A stretch of 64,000 nucleotides of DNA, from assembly GCF_963678635.1 (NCBI RefSeq), contig NC_087063.1, forward strand, positions 21,336,701-21,400,700. The letters are read 5' to 3'. This document shows positions 31,601 to 40,360 of this stretch, in pieces (positions within the stretch are counted from its first letter, which is position 1; every line of letters begins with the position of its first letter). This DNA comes from Symsagittifera roscoffensis. Its lineage: Eukaryota > Xenacoelomorpha > Acoela > Convolutidae. A program made the translations under genes and the position numbers. Below the pieces are notes generated by a model. That model had not been told where the DNA came from, made no database searches, and was given only the letters and a program-made list of their open reading frames with translations.

Positions 31601-32340
31601 AAGTACGTTCGTGATAGTTGGCTAAAAAGTTGAAGGCGTTGCTATATTTAATACGTAGCAACAATACATACATGCCTATTAGTAAAAAAAAATCTAGGCT
31701 TATAAAATTCCCAATTGAATCAGCCTTTTCGATATGTCAAAAAAAGTGTTTGAAGAAAATTATAGAAAATTAATCCTCGCATGTTGTTGATTCTAGCTAA
31801 GTTTTCTGTAAGAATTGTATCTAATGTTTGTAAGATTTGTATTTTTTCGGAAGAATTTTGCAAGATAAGTAAGCACGCCCCCTCTACCATGTATTTACGC
31901 CCCGCGCCTCGTGGATTTGAACACCAAAGGATCCACTAGTTGATTTGTTTTAAGACCTGCAATTTTGGTAGCCCGACCCTAAAACTTTTCTATAGGCGCC
32001 TGTACACATACCCAAAGGCGCTACTAATATAGAGGGGATAAGCGCCGAAAAATGCTATTTTGGGGTGAAAACCTTCAAAAAGTGCAGAAATTTTTTGAAA
32101 TTTATTGCAAATCAGGGTCTTGATTTAAAATACGTACATTTGAAAAAACCTAGATCCGCATCTGATTGCGCACGTACACTAGATTTCGATTTGCTTTTAT
32201 TTCAGTCCATACTGAGAGGCATTTGGGTTATTCCTCTGGCTCACACGCTTTCCTCGGTGGCTGCGGGAGCACGGGCTCTGAGCTACTTGGCCATACCTAC
32301 TATGCGCGCTGCACTCAAAAGAGCACTCAACATCATCTGA
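19345..32340 (+). CDS. Class A (rhodopsin-like) G-protein-coupled receptor, six coding exons
   Basis: Joined exons 19345-19642, 20592-20740, 22496-22569, 26027-26240, 31006-31089 and 32206-32340 give 954 bases and 317 residues, with all five junctions in phase. The N-terminus (1-38) has a glycosylation site at N18. The membrane helices are at about 39-62, 73-95, 113-135, 151-174, 198-220, 248-271 and 279-301. Cys113 and the DRI at 137-139 are exactly 24 apart, as between Cys3.25 and Asp3.49 of the family. Cys185 is the probable partner in loop 2, and Pro204 sits in helix 5. Departures from the family: Glu83 in ALSE where helix 2 has Asp, no CWxP in helix 6, no Trp in helix 4, and RALSY (296-300) where NPxxY is usual. 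MRAALKRAL resembles helix 8. It is probably a plasma-membrane receptor; the ligand is unknown. Exon 3 has the weakest acceptor. Confidence 0.82.
19750..20215 (+). mobile_element. Helentron-like element copy, diverged, in receptor intron 1
   Basis: The 3' end reads GGCAGTCGGAACATTCATGGC...TTCCTGATACAAACAGTGTTG to 20215, with the hairpin partly broken. Interior strings (TCGACTTTTTAACTA, CATCTGCAATCATTTTTTG) match the 12.8 kb copy. The 5' edge is approximate. Confidence 0.6.
20592..20740 (+). CDS. Receptor exon 2 (loop 1, helix 3, DRI motif)
   Basis: The acceptor is GTTTTCAG, and the leading TT completes Leu100. It encodes SISCKVMQMSNFL...LVSLDRIIAVHKK. The donor is CGG|GTCTTA, phase 0. The GTCTTA donor is weak; GTAGCA ten bases earlier is possible but would break phase. 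Confidence 0.82.
20945..21195 (+). mobile_element. MITE copy (hAT-like family), internal part, in receptor intron 2
   Basis: It contains TTTGATTTTCCGAGCTCTCC, TTTAGGCACTTTTTAGAAAA and CGGCGCGCGCT in the same order as the 5.2 kb and 43 kb copies. The terminal CAGGGGCGGAT ends are not preserved. Confidence 0.65.
21640..22145 (+). repeat. Degenerate tandem repeat of TTTTTTGGCTATCCG units
   Basis: About ten variants of TTTTTCGGCTATCCGATAAC occur at uneven 35-60 base spacing. A higher-order period of about 165 bases is marked by AACCAAAAAAGAGCAACATT and AACCAAGTAAGAGCAGTATT. It lies in receptor intron 2. Confidence 0.7.
22496..22569 (+). CDS. Receptor exon 3 (helix 4)
   Basis: This 74-base exon encodes KAAFIPVSVTCSLLLLIGG and CRFYF. 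The donor is TT|GTAACC in phase 2, exactly what exon 4 needs. The acceptor GCACTCAG lacks a good pyrimidine tract, and CAG at 22481-22483 is an in-frame alternative that would add four residues. Confidence 0.65.
23230..23420 (-). mobile_element. tRNA-derived SINE-like copy
   Basis: On the minus strand GTGTGACTCTTAATCTCTAGG resembles the anticodon arm of a tRNA-Lys(CTT). CAAAGCTTCGCTTCGCAAAC lies at the other end. A similar layout occurs at 43.97-44.30 kb and 46.07-46.39 kb. Confidence 0.45.
25855..25982 (-). mobile_element. Fragment related to the Helentron-like family
   Basis: GTTAGGACTTTCGAAATAAG at the right edge and CCGACCATTGAAAACGGGAAGG (minus) resemble the 5' ends near 28.8 kb and 44.9 kb. 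GCTCGCTCTCTGTATTCGCTCG resembles 28.63 kb. No 3' hairpin is seen. Confidence 0.4.
26027..26240 (+). CDS. Receptor exon 4 (loop 2, helix 5, intracellular loop 3)
   Basis: The acceptor is AGTTTTAG. It encodes ELRQINMRPVCVSSW, a helix with VGIPSIVLMAVLTGILIIIL, then a basic, Ser-rich loop 3. The donor is GCC|GTTAGT in phase 0, matching exon 5. If it is not spliced, the frame ends 13 codons later. Confidence 0.8.
28625..28832 (-). mobile_element. Short Helentron-related fragment (about 208 bp)
   Basis: In minus orientation it starts GTTCCGACTATTGAAAATGG at 28832 and ends near ...GCGAGCGAGCAATCTTA at about 28625. It lacks the TCAGGGC hairpin. The same 5' end occurs at 44955 and, more weakly, at 60060. 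Confidence 0.5.
29372..29494. repeat. Long perfect inverted repeat (about 39-base arms)
   Basis: ATGACAAAACAGCCACGATT and the next 19 bases recur as an exact reverse complement ending at 29494, around a loop of about 45 bases. No decay is visible in the arms, unlike most repeats here. Confidence 0.95.
31006..31089 (+). CDS. Receptor exon 5 (helix 6)
   Basis: This 84-base exon has a TTTTTCAG acceptor and a TTG|GTAAGT donor, both strong and phase 0. It encodes TRALTVNCVLYTVFAIVHQS and the following ILVSYGL. Confidence 0.82.
31975..32060 (-). mobile_element. MITE fragment (hAT-like family), receptor intron 5
   Basis: CCTAAAACTTTTCTATAGGCGCC and AGCGCCGAAAAATGC are the reverse complement of the 3' half of the 5.2 kb copy, with substitutions. 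Confidence 0.45.
32206..32340 (+). CDS. Receptor exon 6 (loop 3, helix 7, C-tail)
   Basis: The acceptor is TTATTTCAG, phase 0. It encodes SILRGIWVIPLAHTLSSVAA, then RALSYLAIPTMRAALKRAL, and stops at TGA. The C-terminal tail after helix 8 is only a few residues. Confidence 0.82.
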   Translation, partial: SILRGIWVIPLAHTLSSVAAGARALSYLAIPTMRAALKRALNII

Positions 32341-32763
32341 TCTCCGAAGGGAAAAATCGCACAAAAGAAAACAGATCAAAAAAGAGGAGACATTGTGTGC
32401 TTCGTGCAAATTATTTGGCAAACTTCGTTTTGGATCAACAAGTCTAAACAAAAGTAACAAAACTAAATGTTCATTAATTTAAAGTCGAAAACGAACTCTT
32501 AAAAAAGTATTAAGATTGGTATCAAAAATCAACGCACAACGTTGTCTAACACTCTAATGCATCGAAAGCGCTCAGCAATTCGGAAAAAAAACAGCAGAGA
32601 CTCATTTGATTTACTTTGGCGAAACACGGTTTACTAAGCGCTCATTGCTGGTTGAATGCTTAGTAATTTTATCCTAAATTATAAGTCTCACCTTAGATCG
32701 TCAAATTGTCTTGACAAAAAGTAGAGTAGAAACAATAGTTAGAAAAGGTATGAATTAATTAGT

Positions 32764-33790
32764 TGGTTAGATACAGAGCACTGGGTTATTAGATTATATA
32801 AATGAATCGAACAGCTTAAAGAAATATACCTATGAGGGGAGGTTGAGCTAATCTTATTTTGTTCATCAATATTTTATCTTCTTACAAAGGTCGGTGGCTG
32901 ATTAGTATGTATGGTTGCCCTTGATGTTTGTCCAAGTCAGCACTTCTGGTTGGGTCGTCTGAATCGTCTTGCCGTAGTCCTTTGGGTACTTGTAGTCCAG
33001 ACTTCCTCGGGTGTGCGTATCTCGAGTATCTCGATTTATAATTTTTCAAATCAAACTTAAAATGAGAATTTATTCTCTTTTTATAAGTGAAAAGGGCTAG
33101 ATTAATTTTAGTGTGAGGGCAGAAAAGAAAAATTATTTATTTTTAAAAGATATGACTGAAGAGAACTGACTTGCTGCTGACTGAGCAAAATGAAACACTG
33201 AAGATTTCAGGCCAGTCCTTTTGCTCGTAAGCATAAACCGGCGGCTGATTCAATCTTTAATTATTCAGGTTTCACCTGCTCCTTTGTTCTCCCTTTCTAA
33301 TAAGGGAATTTTCAACTAGTTTTTATTTGATTTTTTCAAATCAAATATCTTCAACTTATTAGTCCCCTTTGATGAAAACCGCAGCCTTCAGTTTGCCTTA
33401 TTAAAAATTCATATTACTCTCTCTGATGCATCATATTGCAGGTGCACCTCTGCTTAATCAAAGCAAGGAGAATTTCAGTGCAGCCGGCAAGACTGCTAAA
33501 TATTTATCCAGTTTGTTTCAAGTTAAGTTAAAAGGGACGTATTAATAATCGCCGCCCTTTTAAAATATTGAGCATGAAAAAATGAGAAAAATTGGACAAG
33601 TATTTAAAAAGGAGTGGATTTTCAGAACAAGATTTTATAGTCCTAGTAAGAGTAAATCAGTCAATATCTGATTTAGTGAAAAGAGGCTTTAATTTAAATG
33701 GCACGCTCCAATTTAGAATTGGGTCGTTAAATAAACAATTAAGACAATGGTCTTTTGTGTGTGTGTAGTATTTCGCAATACTACAACTCA
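32764..33790 (-). repeat. Probable 3' LTR of the second retrotransposon
   Basis: It is preceded on the minus strand by the purine tract AAAAAAAGGGG (33801-33791) and begins TGAGTTGTAGTATTGCGAAA. The first bases form a palindrome, TGTAGTATTTCGCAATACTACA. No second LTR copy was found in the window, so the left edge is a guess. Confidence 0.45.
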
Positions 33791-33801
33791 CCCCTTTTTT
33801 T
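33791..33801 (-). promoter_or_regulatory. Candidate polypurine tract
   Basis: AAAAAAAGGGG on the minus strand lies directly before a TG-starting LTR candidate and after the last reading frame of the element. Confidence 0.55.
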
Positions 33802-33932
33802 AGAAAATTAAGCTGTTCGATTCTTACAGTTACCATGGTGAAAGTTTAAACACTTTAATGGTTAAATACTATAGTTATAAAATTTAAAGAGAACATCAAA
33901 CGAAAAAGTTATGAAGATAAGTTAGGTTTTAT

Positions 33933-34400
33933 CTAGAGCTTCCTTCCGAATTCAAGCTCCACATTGTATGATCTGAGGATCGCTATCTTCCTCTGTGAAG
34001 CCTCAAGTTTTTGTTGCAACTTCACGATTTTCTTCTTTTTAATTTTGTTTTTGATTCGTAGTCTGCTCATTCCGTCCGTAAGTTGTTGAATGTCGTCCTG
34101 TTCTTCCTGTCTGTTTTTTACATGGTTCGGAAAAGCAGTTATTCCCTCGAACGGAATGGTGACTTGCGTGCCTCCTGCCTTGAGGATGTAGCCGTGTTCC
34201 TCCCTCTTCTTTAATTTCCAGAAGTTGTTTTCGTTCTTTATAACCACTTCTGGCTGAGTTATGAAGTCGATAGGCATCATCGCCTTTTCCATTGTCGTTG
34301 AGTTGGCGACTTCAATGAACGATGGCAGTTTCCATCTGTTATAATTTTCTTTTATTGAGTACTTTAAACTCGTTATATATTTTGGATTTTCCGTATCCAA
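33933..34400 (-). CDS. Terminal reading frame of the second retrotransposon, function unknown
   Basis: The 155-residue frame has Trp- and Lys-rich segments and a Gln/Lys-rich C-terminal half (about 100-150) likely to form a coiled coil (LRIKNKIKKKKIVKLQQKLE). It ends 130 bases before the polypurine tract. In a different frame just upstream, sequence such as VAVQFLSIDDWLNKNPRNF reads on. This suggests a longer, frame-broken protein. I do not recognise the family. Confidence 0.5.
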   Translation of the reverse strand: MDTENPKYITSLKYSIKENYNRWKLPSFIEVANSTTMEKAMMPIDFITQPEVVIKNENNFWKLKKREEHGYILKAGGTQVTIPFEGITAFPNHVKNRQEEQDDIQQLTDGMSRLRIKNKIKKKKIVKLQQKLEASQRKIAILRSYNVELEFGRKL

Positions 34401-36296
34401 CTTGGTTTCTCTGCACTTCCAATCTTTGGGTTAAACTAGGAAAATTGCGAGGGTTCTTATTTAACCAGTCGTCTATTGACAAAAATTGAACTGCTACCGG
34501 TTTCCGATGTTTCTTCTTGAGAGGCAGCTTTCTTTTAAACTACTCTGGTGCTGGGTCAGCATTTTGGCAGTTCCAATTCAAAATTGGGTCATATTCCACT
34601 TTGCTAAACATCAATGTAAAATAAGTAATTATTCAAAATCCCGAATTACATTCGGATACTAAAGCTGATTATCAAATGTTTGGACAATGAAGGACAAAGT
34701 GTAAAATTGTATGTATATAAAAGGTGGAAAATATAATCTTGTGGTTTCACACAAACCCACCACGGAAAACAAATGAAGAAAGACGATCATGGTGTTTATT
34801 AACCACAGGAATACAAATGAAGAAAGACCATCATGGTGTTTATTAACCACAGGAATAAAGCATTTTCCGACACTGAGTTAAGCTCAGATATTAAACTTAT
34901 GTAGTTAAAGCAAAAATGGAAATTTGGGCGTTAATTAACCCCTAATCTTAAATTTATGTCCACCTGGTTGTCATAACCAGCAATTTTTGTTACATTTTTT
35001 GATAGAAAATAGAAAAGATTTGAATTATAATCAAATCAAAATGAAATATCGTAGAAAAGGAAAATTAAACAGACAATTTGCAAACTGTATAATGTTCAAA
35101 AAGATAAGTTTATTAGTTCCTTTTTGGTTTTAACCCTCTGCATCAATCCATGTTCACATCTTTAGTACAGAAAGTCATCCTGAACTTTATGATGCAAAAA
35201 TTTAACGTAAACAATCTTAAAGATGATGCGGTCCAATTTTCAAAGTGTTGCTTCTGAAAATTTGTTGTTTTTAAGGATTTAAATGCCTGCATGTTGTGGA
35301 TATTGAACTACCGAATTGATATTTTGGCCAAATTGTGAGGAGCGAATCATAAGAGTCTCAAAGGCTGCATACAGCCACCAACAAGCATTTGCGTTGTTGA
35401 AAGATTATGGTACCATAATTTTAAAAAGGCTACATGAAGCCACCAACAAATGCTGGCATAAATCTGCGGTGGGTCGGGTCGACAAACATTGTTCGCCCAT
35501 TTTATGATAAAGAATATTGGTGAAAATTTTACTCAATGTGTTGAGAAGAAAGGAGGTAATATTTCCCTTTTTGATGAATTTCTTCTAGTTTGCATTTTGT
35601 AACTTGAAAACTACAAAGATAAAAATAATGTCATCGATCCCTTCTTGGGCCCTAAGAGGAATCCAATGGTCCAAATTAACTTCGCAGAATGAGTTTGTTA
35701 CAATTTTACATTGGCTAGTTCTTTCATCAAAGGTTTCACTCTATTAATTCTCGTTATTGTACGTAGGGTAATTTGACATTCCCTTAAGTGTAATACTGAA
35801 TTTTCAGTTGATAAAACCGCCTGAAAATGAAATTATTATAGACTCGTAAAACTGTGATATTTTAACTTCCTGGCCTTTTGCAATTTTTTTTTTGCAAATA
35901 TGTTGAAGTCGAAAAACTTTTTTTTGTCTGAGCCATTGGGTTCCGATCCCTCTATCTTTATTTGATTTTGAGGATGGTCCAAAATTGTTAGCGTACTTGA
36001 CTGTTTTCGATCTCGGTTAAGAATTAAATCCGTGTTCATGCATTTTGGCATATCCTTTTGGGTGTCATAAAGAACCGCTATTCATTGTAGTACATTTGTA
36101 GGATAATATTCGTAATCTAATTTTTTAGTAATATTAAACAAAGTTTACTGCTCAGTATAAAAAATTTTAGGTAAACTTCACAAAATTTTAAGCGTTATAA
36201 AAGCTTTAAAGAAAATATTGTTTTAAAGCACGAAGAAACGGGTTTATTTTATTTCTATGTTTTCAAACGTTTGGCCTATTACACCTTTGTTTATAT
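34401..36296 (-). other. Decayed internal region of the second retrotransposon
   Basis: RT, RNase H and integrase should lie here, but no catalytic motif (YxDD, DDE) is readable. Short frames with many stops remain. KVDINKGVIGQTFENIEIK continues the post-protease linker in another frame just below 36297. Tracts near 35300-35780 might be heavily decayed pol. Confidence 0.45.
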
Positions 36297-36989
36297 CTAC
36301 TTTTGATTCTCTGGAATTTTTAGTACGATAGGCATTGACTTAATTTCATTCCTACAATAAGTGCTTTTTGCATTGATGCCTTTTTGTTCTAAGGACTTAT
36401 CAATTCTAAACGATGTTCCTAATTTGAAAACTATGCCTGCTGGAGAAATTGAAATTACGCGGGATGATTTTGGTGCAATAGTTATATTTTTATCGAGAAG
36501 TACATTTTGATAAAAACTTAGATATGGATAACTTTTGCTTCTTATAATACTGATAGGAACTGTTAAATCTGGGTACTTTTTTAATTCTAAGTTTAAATTT
36601 GGAAAGTTTATTGATTTAATGTTGTGAGAAATGAAATTCATTCCTAATATATTTAGATCGCATCCGTTCTCAGCTGAAATCCATGCTTTGATTTTTACCG
36701 GATTATCAGTGTTTGTACCAAAAGTTGAGTCAAAATTGGTATAACCTATAAGTTTAAGCTTTTCTCCATTAACAGCAACTGTGTTTGATCTAGATTTATT
36801 CAGCTGTAGAGGCTGTATTTTACAATATTGTTCATAACTGTCAAAATTAATAAGTGAACATGTTGCTCCAGTGTCTAGTAGAAATTGGGTTTCCAGACCG
36901 TTATTTTTATTTTTGTCTCCGACGGGATGTTGGTATAAGTTAATGTATAATTGTATTTTTGGTTCGGACGGAGACTGATCTAGTTTAAA
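36297..36989 (-). CDS. Protease (pro) frame of the second retrotransposon, -1 relative to gag
   Basis: The frame is entered by a -1 shift at 36989-36983 and stays open to a stop at 36297. It contains LLDTGATCSLI (36864-36875 encode DTGA), the catalytic turn of a retroviral-type aspartyl protease. Also present are KLIGY and a C-terminal segment with ITIAPKSSRVISISPAG, resembling the linker found between protease and RT in Ty3-type elements. The protease would cleave the gag-pol precursor. Initiation at the internal Met (36641) would omit the active site, so the frameshift route is favoured. Confidence 0.8.
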   Translation of the reverse strand, partial: FKLDQSPSEPKIQLYINLYQHPVGDKNKNNGLETQFLLDTGATCSLINFDSYEQYCKIQPLQLNKSRSNTVAVNGEKLKLIGYTNFDSTFGTNTDNPVKIKAWISAENGCDLNILGMNFISHNIKSINFPNLNLELKKYPDLTVPISIIRSKSYPYLSFYQNVLLDKNITIAPKSSRVISISPAGIVFKLGTSFRIDKSLEQKGINAKSTYCRNEIKSMPIVLKIPENQK

Positions 36990-38074
36990 TTAACAAGTTC
37001 ACACTCATTATCGGTATAGTCTCCTGGAATGTCATCATCACTAAAGTTGTGGATCTGGTAAGGTGAATAATAATCGTTATTTTCGTTGAAGGGTTTTTTA
37101 CTGTTTGACCTGTCACGCGATTGAGAACTTTCCTTGACGTTTGACAAATGCCTGAATTCTTGTTGGGGATTTATATCATTGAAATTGTTGTCTACTCTTG
37201 ACCTACTCTTGCTATAGTTATGATAACTTCTGTTTGAATTCTCTCTTAATTGAAGCGAGTCATAATTTTGCTCCTGTTGATCGTTATATTTGAAGCAATG
37301 TCTTATCGTATGGCCTGACATGCAACACCAATTGCAAAACATTGGGTTGTTTTGTTTGTTTCTATGCTCATGTGGATTATAAGCTGCGTTTATTTTATGA
37401 TCTTTCATTAGTCCTGTTAACTCTTTAATTTGATCCTTTATTCCCTCTATTTCCAATTTATTATCTATGCTACTGGATGCTGTTCCGATAAACTCACTAC
37501 TTATTGCAAAACTTAAGTCTTTTGTAGCAATATGATCTTTTAATTGTTGCCAAGTTGCGGGTGGATTCTCAATTAGCAATTGATGAGCCTTTTGTATCAA
37601 GCCTGGCGGATTTAAGCCGCGTACAAAGAATTCCATTTTCTTTGCTGTTCTTTGATCATCATTAAAAGTTGGATTAGGCCATCCACGGTCTACTGCAGTG
37701 CTTAATCTATGTATGTAGCTTTTAATGAATTCATCAGGTTGTCTTTTTATGTTTTCTGCTTCTATTCGTCTCCTATATTTATCCTTATCATCAGTGAATC
37801 TATCTATGAATTGATCTCTTATATCATTCCAAGGTAAGTTTGCTGCTAATCCCTGATACCATTGAGCGGCTGGACCTCTTAATATTGAACCAAATAAGGC
37901 TCTTTGTCTGTTATCATATGCGTCTTGTTCGTCACCTGCATCTCCTGGTCTAGTGCCTAGGGAAAATGCTATCTTTTTCTCTACTATATCAAGAAAATCT
38001 CTTGCATCCTCATTCGGATCTAAGCCGGTAAACTTTTCGAGAGCTAAATCTGGGTATACTACTACGTTTGCCAT
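36980..38074 (-). CDS. Gag protein of the second LTR retrotransposon
   Basis: This intact 364-residue frame starts MANVVVYPDLALEKFTG. A retrotransposon gag domain spans about 10-190, with ILRGPAAQWYQGL, the W..IRDQFIDRF core and FIKSYIHRL. One nucleocapsid zinc knuckle, CNWCCMSGHTIRHC (CX2CX4HX4C), lies near 245-260. The C-terminus is Asn/Ser-rich and acidic. It would assemble the particle and bind element RNA. It differs clearly from the gag in the 653-4045 frame, so this is a separate lineage. Confidence 0.92.
   Translation of the reverse strand: MANVVVYPDLALEKFTGLDPNEDARDFLDIVEKKIAFSLGTRPGDAGDEQDAYDNRQRALFGSILRGPAAQWYQGLAANLPWNDIRDQFIDRFTDDKDKYRRRIEAENIKRQPDEFIKSYIHRLSTAVDRGWPNPTFNDDQRTAKKMEFFVRGLNPPGLIQKAHQLLIENPPATWQQLKDHIATKDLSFAISSEFIGTASSSIDNKLEIEGIKDQIKELTGLMKDHKINAAYNPHEHRNKQNNPMFCNWCCMSGHTIRHCFKYNDQQEQNYDSLQLRENSNRSYHNYSKSRSRVDNNFNDINPQQEFRHLSNVKESSQSRDRSNSKKPFNENNDYYSPYQIHNFSDDDIPGDYTDNECELVNLN
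36983..36989 (-). promoter_or_regulatory. -1 ribosomal frameshift slippery heptamer
   Basis: T_TTA_AAC in the gag frame, immediately followed by the gag stop TAG, matches the X_XXY_YYZ consensus. A -1 slip gives TTT AAA CTA GAT, which opens the protease frame. That frame has a TAA just upstream of the heptamer, so the slip must occur here. Confidence 0.85.
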
Positions 38075-38167
38075 TTTTGTTTAATTCACTCAATGTTTTC
38101 TTAACAATATATAAAGGGTTTGGATGTGTTCTGTACTGATCAATTGTACGGACTAAAATATTTGTAT

Positions 38168-38452
38168 TTAAGTTACAAGGAAGTTTGCTGGTTTCAATGA
38201 ATACGAGTTTTTGTTAGATAGATCAATAGTGCTATGGGGCTGTTTAAGCTTTTTTAAGATAGAAGTTATCTCTGGGGTATTGCTGCTGGAAAGAATAGTT
38301 AATTCGTGAATATTTTTGTGTGGGTGTTTGGACAAAATTGTGATTTGATCTTTTTGGATATTGGTGATATACCAAATAATTTTTGTGGATTTATTTTTTA
38401 ATTTTAGTTTTAAATAAAATGGTGTTGTATTTACTTAATAAAAGTTGGTCAT
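38168..38452 (-). pseudogene. Small reading frame, copy 1 of a tandem pair (95 codons, one stop)
   Basis: On the minus strand upstream of gag, the frame from a Met at 38452 to TAA at 38168 has a single internal TAA at codon 6. It contains LKLKLKNKSTKIIWYITN and ITILSKHPHKNIHEL. It aligns with copy 2 along its length: IIWYITN, IL.KHP, HEL, TPEI. Function unknown. Confidence 0.7.
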
Positions 38453-38633
38453 AGCATTTTACATCCTTTTAGGGACATAAATAATTATCTAGGGAATGAT
38501 AAACAATATAAAAAATATTTAAATTTTTCTTATGAACTTGTTATGATTTTTAATTTTTGTTTAGGAAAAGTTTGTGTTTTTAATAAAAAATGATTAAAAT
38601 GCAAGTAGTTTTGTGCTTTGGTATATTATGATA

Positions 38634-38909
38634 TCAAAAAGCAATCGGGAGTGAAGCAATTAATCGCTCTTCCGGTATACAAATTATGTTATTTGGTATT
38701 TTTATTTGCTGAAGAATTGTGTCAATTTCTGGAGTATATCGTCAAAAGAAGACGTATAATTCGTGTTTATCTTCGTTAGGGTGTTTTGCTAGTATACTAA
38801 AATGATTTTTTTCAGTGTTAGTGATATACCATATGATGTTATAGACTTTATTTCCTAATTTGAGCTTTAAATTTATTGTACTGACGTCAATTTTAAAATG
38901 TGTTGACAT
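38634..38909 (-). pseudogene. Small reading frame, copy 2 of a tandem pair (92 codons, one stop)
   Basis: The frame runs from a Met at 38909 to TGA at 38634 with one internal TGA after HELYVFF. It contains LKLKLGNKVYNIIWYITN and SILAKHPNEDKHEL. Protein similarity to copy 1 exceeds what the diverged DNA would suggest, and the internal stops are at different places. That implies coding selection before decay. Confidence 0.7.
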
Positions 38910-39099
38910 TAATTTCACGATGTTTGTTTTCTTTTTCCTCAGCCAAGTTGTACTATTTGATTAGTATGTCTTAGAGTAATGAAAACCTCTTAGGAATTAT
39001 TGAATATTAACAAAGTTTTTAATAATAAGATAAGGAAATAAAAAAATTTCTTTGGAAAAAAAATTTTTCTAAAATTTTTTCTAAGTTTTTCAAGTATTG

Positions 39100-40360
39100 T
39101 ATTCGCTGAAACCTTAACTGAAACCTGAAACTTTGTTCAAGTGAAGTTTTGTTGATGCTATGGTATGGTTAACAATATAACTATATGCCTTTATTGGTTA
39201 TTATTCGTTCAAAACTTAATTTTTTGGTTAAAAATTTTTAGAAAATTTTTTGACTGAAACGATAATCTGAAACCTGAAACTATGGTAGCTGAAGTTGAAT
39301 TTTTTTAATCTTCTATACGCTGTATTATATCTGGTTTTCGCTTTAACTTGCAAAAAAATTCGAGAAAACCGAATCTTTTGATATCTTAAACTTAGTTTTT
39401 GAAAACTCAAACCTAAAACTCTTAAACTCTCTCAAACTCGGTGCATGAAAATAAAAGTTGGTTTTTGATAGCTGGTTTAGTGTAAATTAGAATTTTGAAC
39501 AGGTTTGTAACTTCAAAATCAAAAATTTGTTTGCGGAAAGCTAAGTTTTTGGGGCTGAAACTATGATTTCTAGAACTGAAACTATGGTTTGACCACTTGG
39601 TTTTAGAGTTTTGAGATTGAAAATTTAGGTTGGTCTCTCTGATATATTTCTATTCCAGCAATAAAATTGCCAAAAAGATGAAAATTTTAGCCTAAAACGA
39701 CGATTTTAGTTTTCTGAAACTATAAGTTTGAGGGCTCAAACTAACACCTTCTAGAAGTTTTTTGAGTTGAAAAATTTGTTAGTGCATTAAGGATTCCTAT
39801 TATCTTTCAATATTTCACAAAAATTTCACTTGGGAAGCAAGATTTTTGGGTCTGAAACCAAAAACACCAATTCTGAAACGTACGTTTCAGCCTTAGGAAC
39901 CAAAATTTAAAATTGGTTTGGTGGGTTTTAACACCGTTAGTTTTCTCTAGAAAGTCAAAATTCGGCGTTCGGAGCTCAATTTTGAGACCAAAAACTCAAT
40001 TTTTGTGTTCTGAAACCTGAAACTAACAAAAACGTACCATTTAAGACCAGGTTTTTGACTTATGGTATCCAAATTTGGGTTTGACTAGTTCAACTTTTGC
40101 TGTTTTACCCGAATCCGTTTACAGAAACTTGAAATTTTGACCGGAAACTATACTTATTTTAACTGAAACGTTTGACCCTATAACTGAAAACTAGACTGAA
40201 ACCAAAAATTTTGGCTGGTAAAAATCAATTTTTTATTGCTTATGCTATCATATGAAACCTATTTTATCAATATAAAGTGGATGTGTCAGTGTTTTAAACT
40301 TAGTTTTTGTTGTAAAACCTGATATTTTTATGCTGAAACTAAAACTTGGTGTTTGGTGTT
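39100..40360 (+). repeat. CTGAAAC-rich degenerate tract
   Basis: CTGAAAC or close variants (CTGAAACCTGAAAC, ACTGAAACTATGG) occur more than fifteen times over 1.26 kb at irregular spacing, with no reading frame. It abuts the second retrotransposon and may be its untranslated region or a decayed minisatellite. Confidence 0.7.

Larger units (their letters stand above)
32764..38909 (-). mobile_element. Second LTR retrotransposon (Ty3-like), internally decayed
   Basis: In minus order it has tandem small frames, gag, frameshifted protease, decayed region, terminal frame, polypurine tract and LTR candidate. RT and integrase are not recognisable, so the copy is non-autonomous. The 5' LTR was not found; it may lie further right, beyond the CTGAAAC-rich tract. 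Confidence 0.7.

Noticed and set aside
34659-34850. Small minus-strand frame within the second retrotransposon
   Set aside because: It covers an imperfect tandem duplication (CATGGTGTTTATTAACCACAG, twice) and shows no motif.
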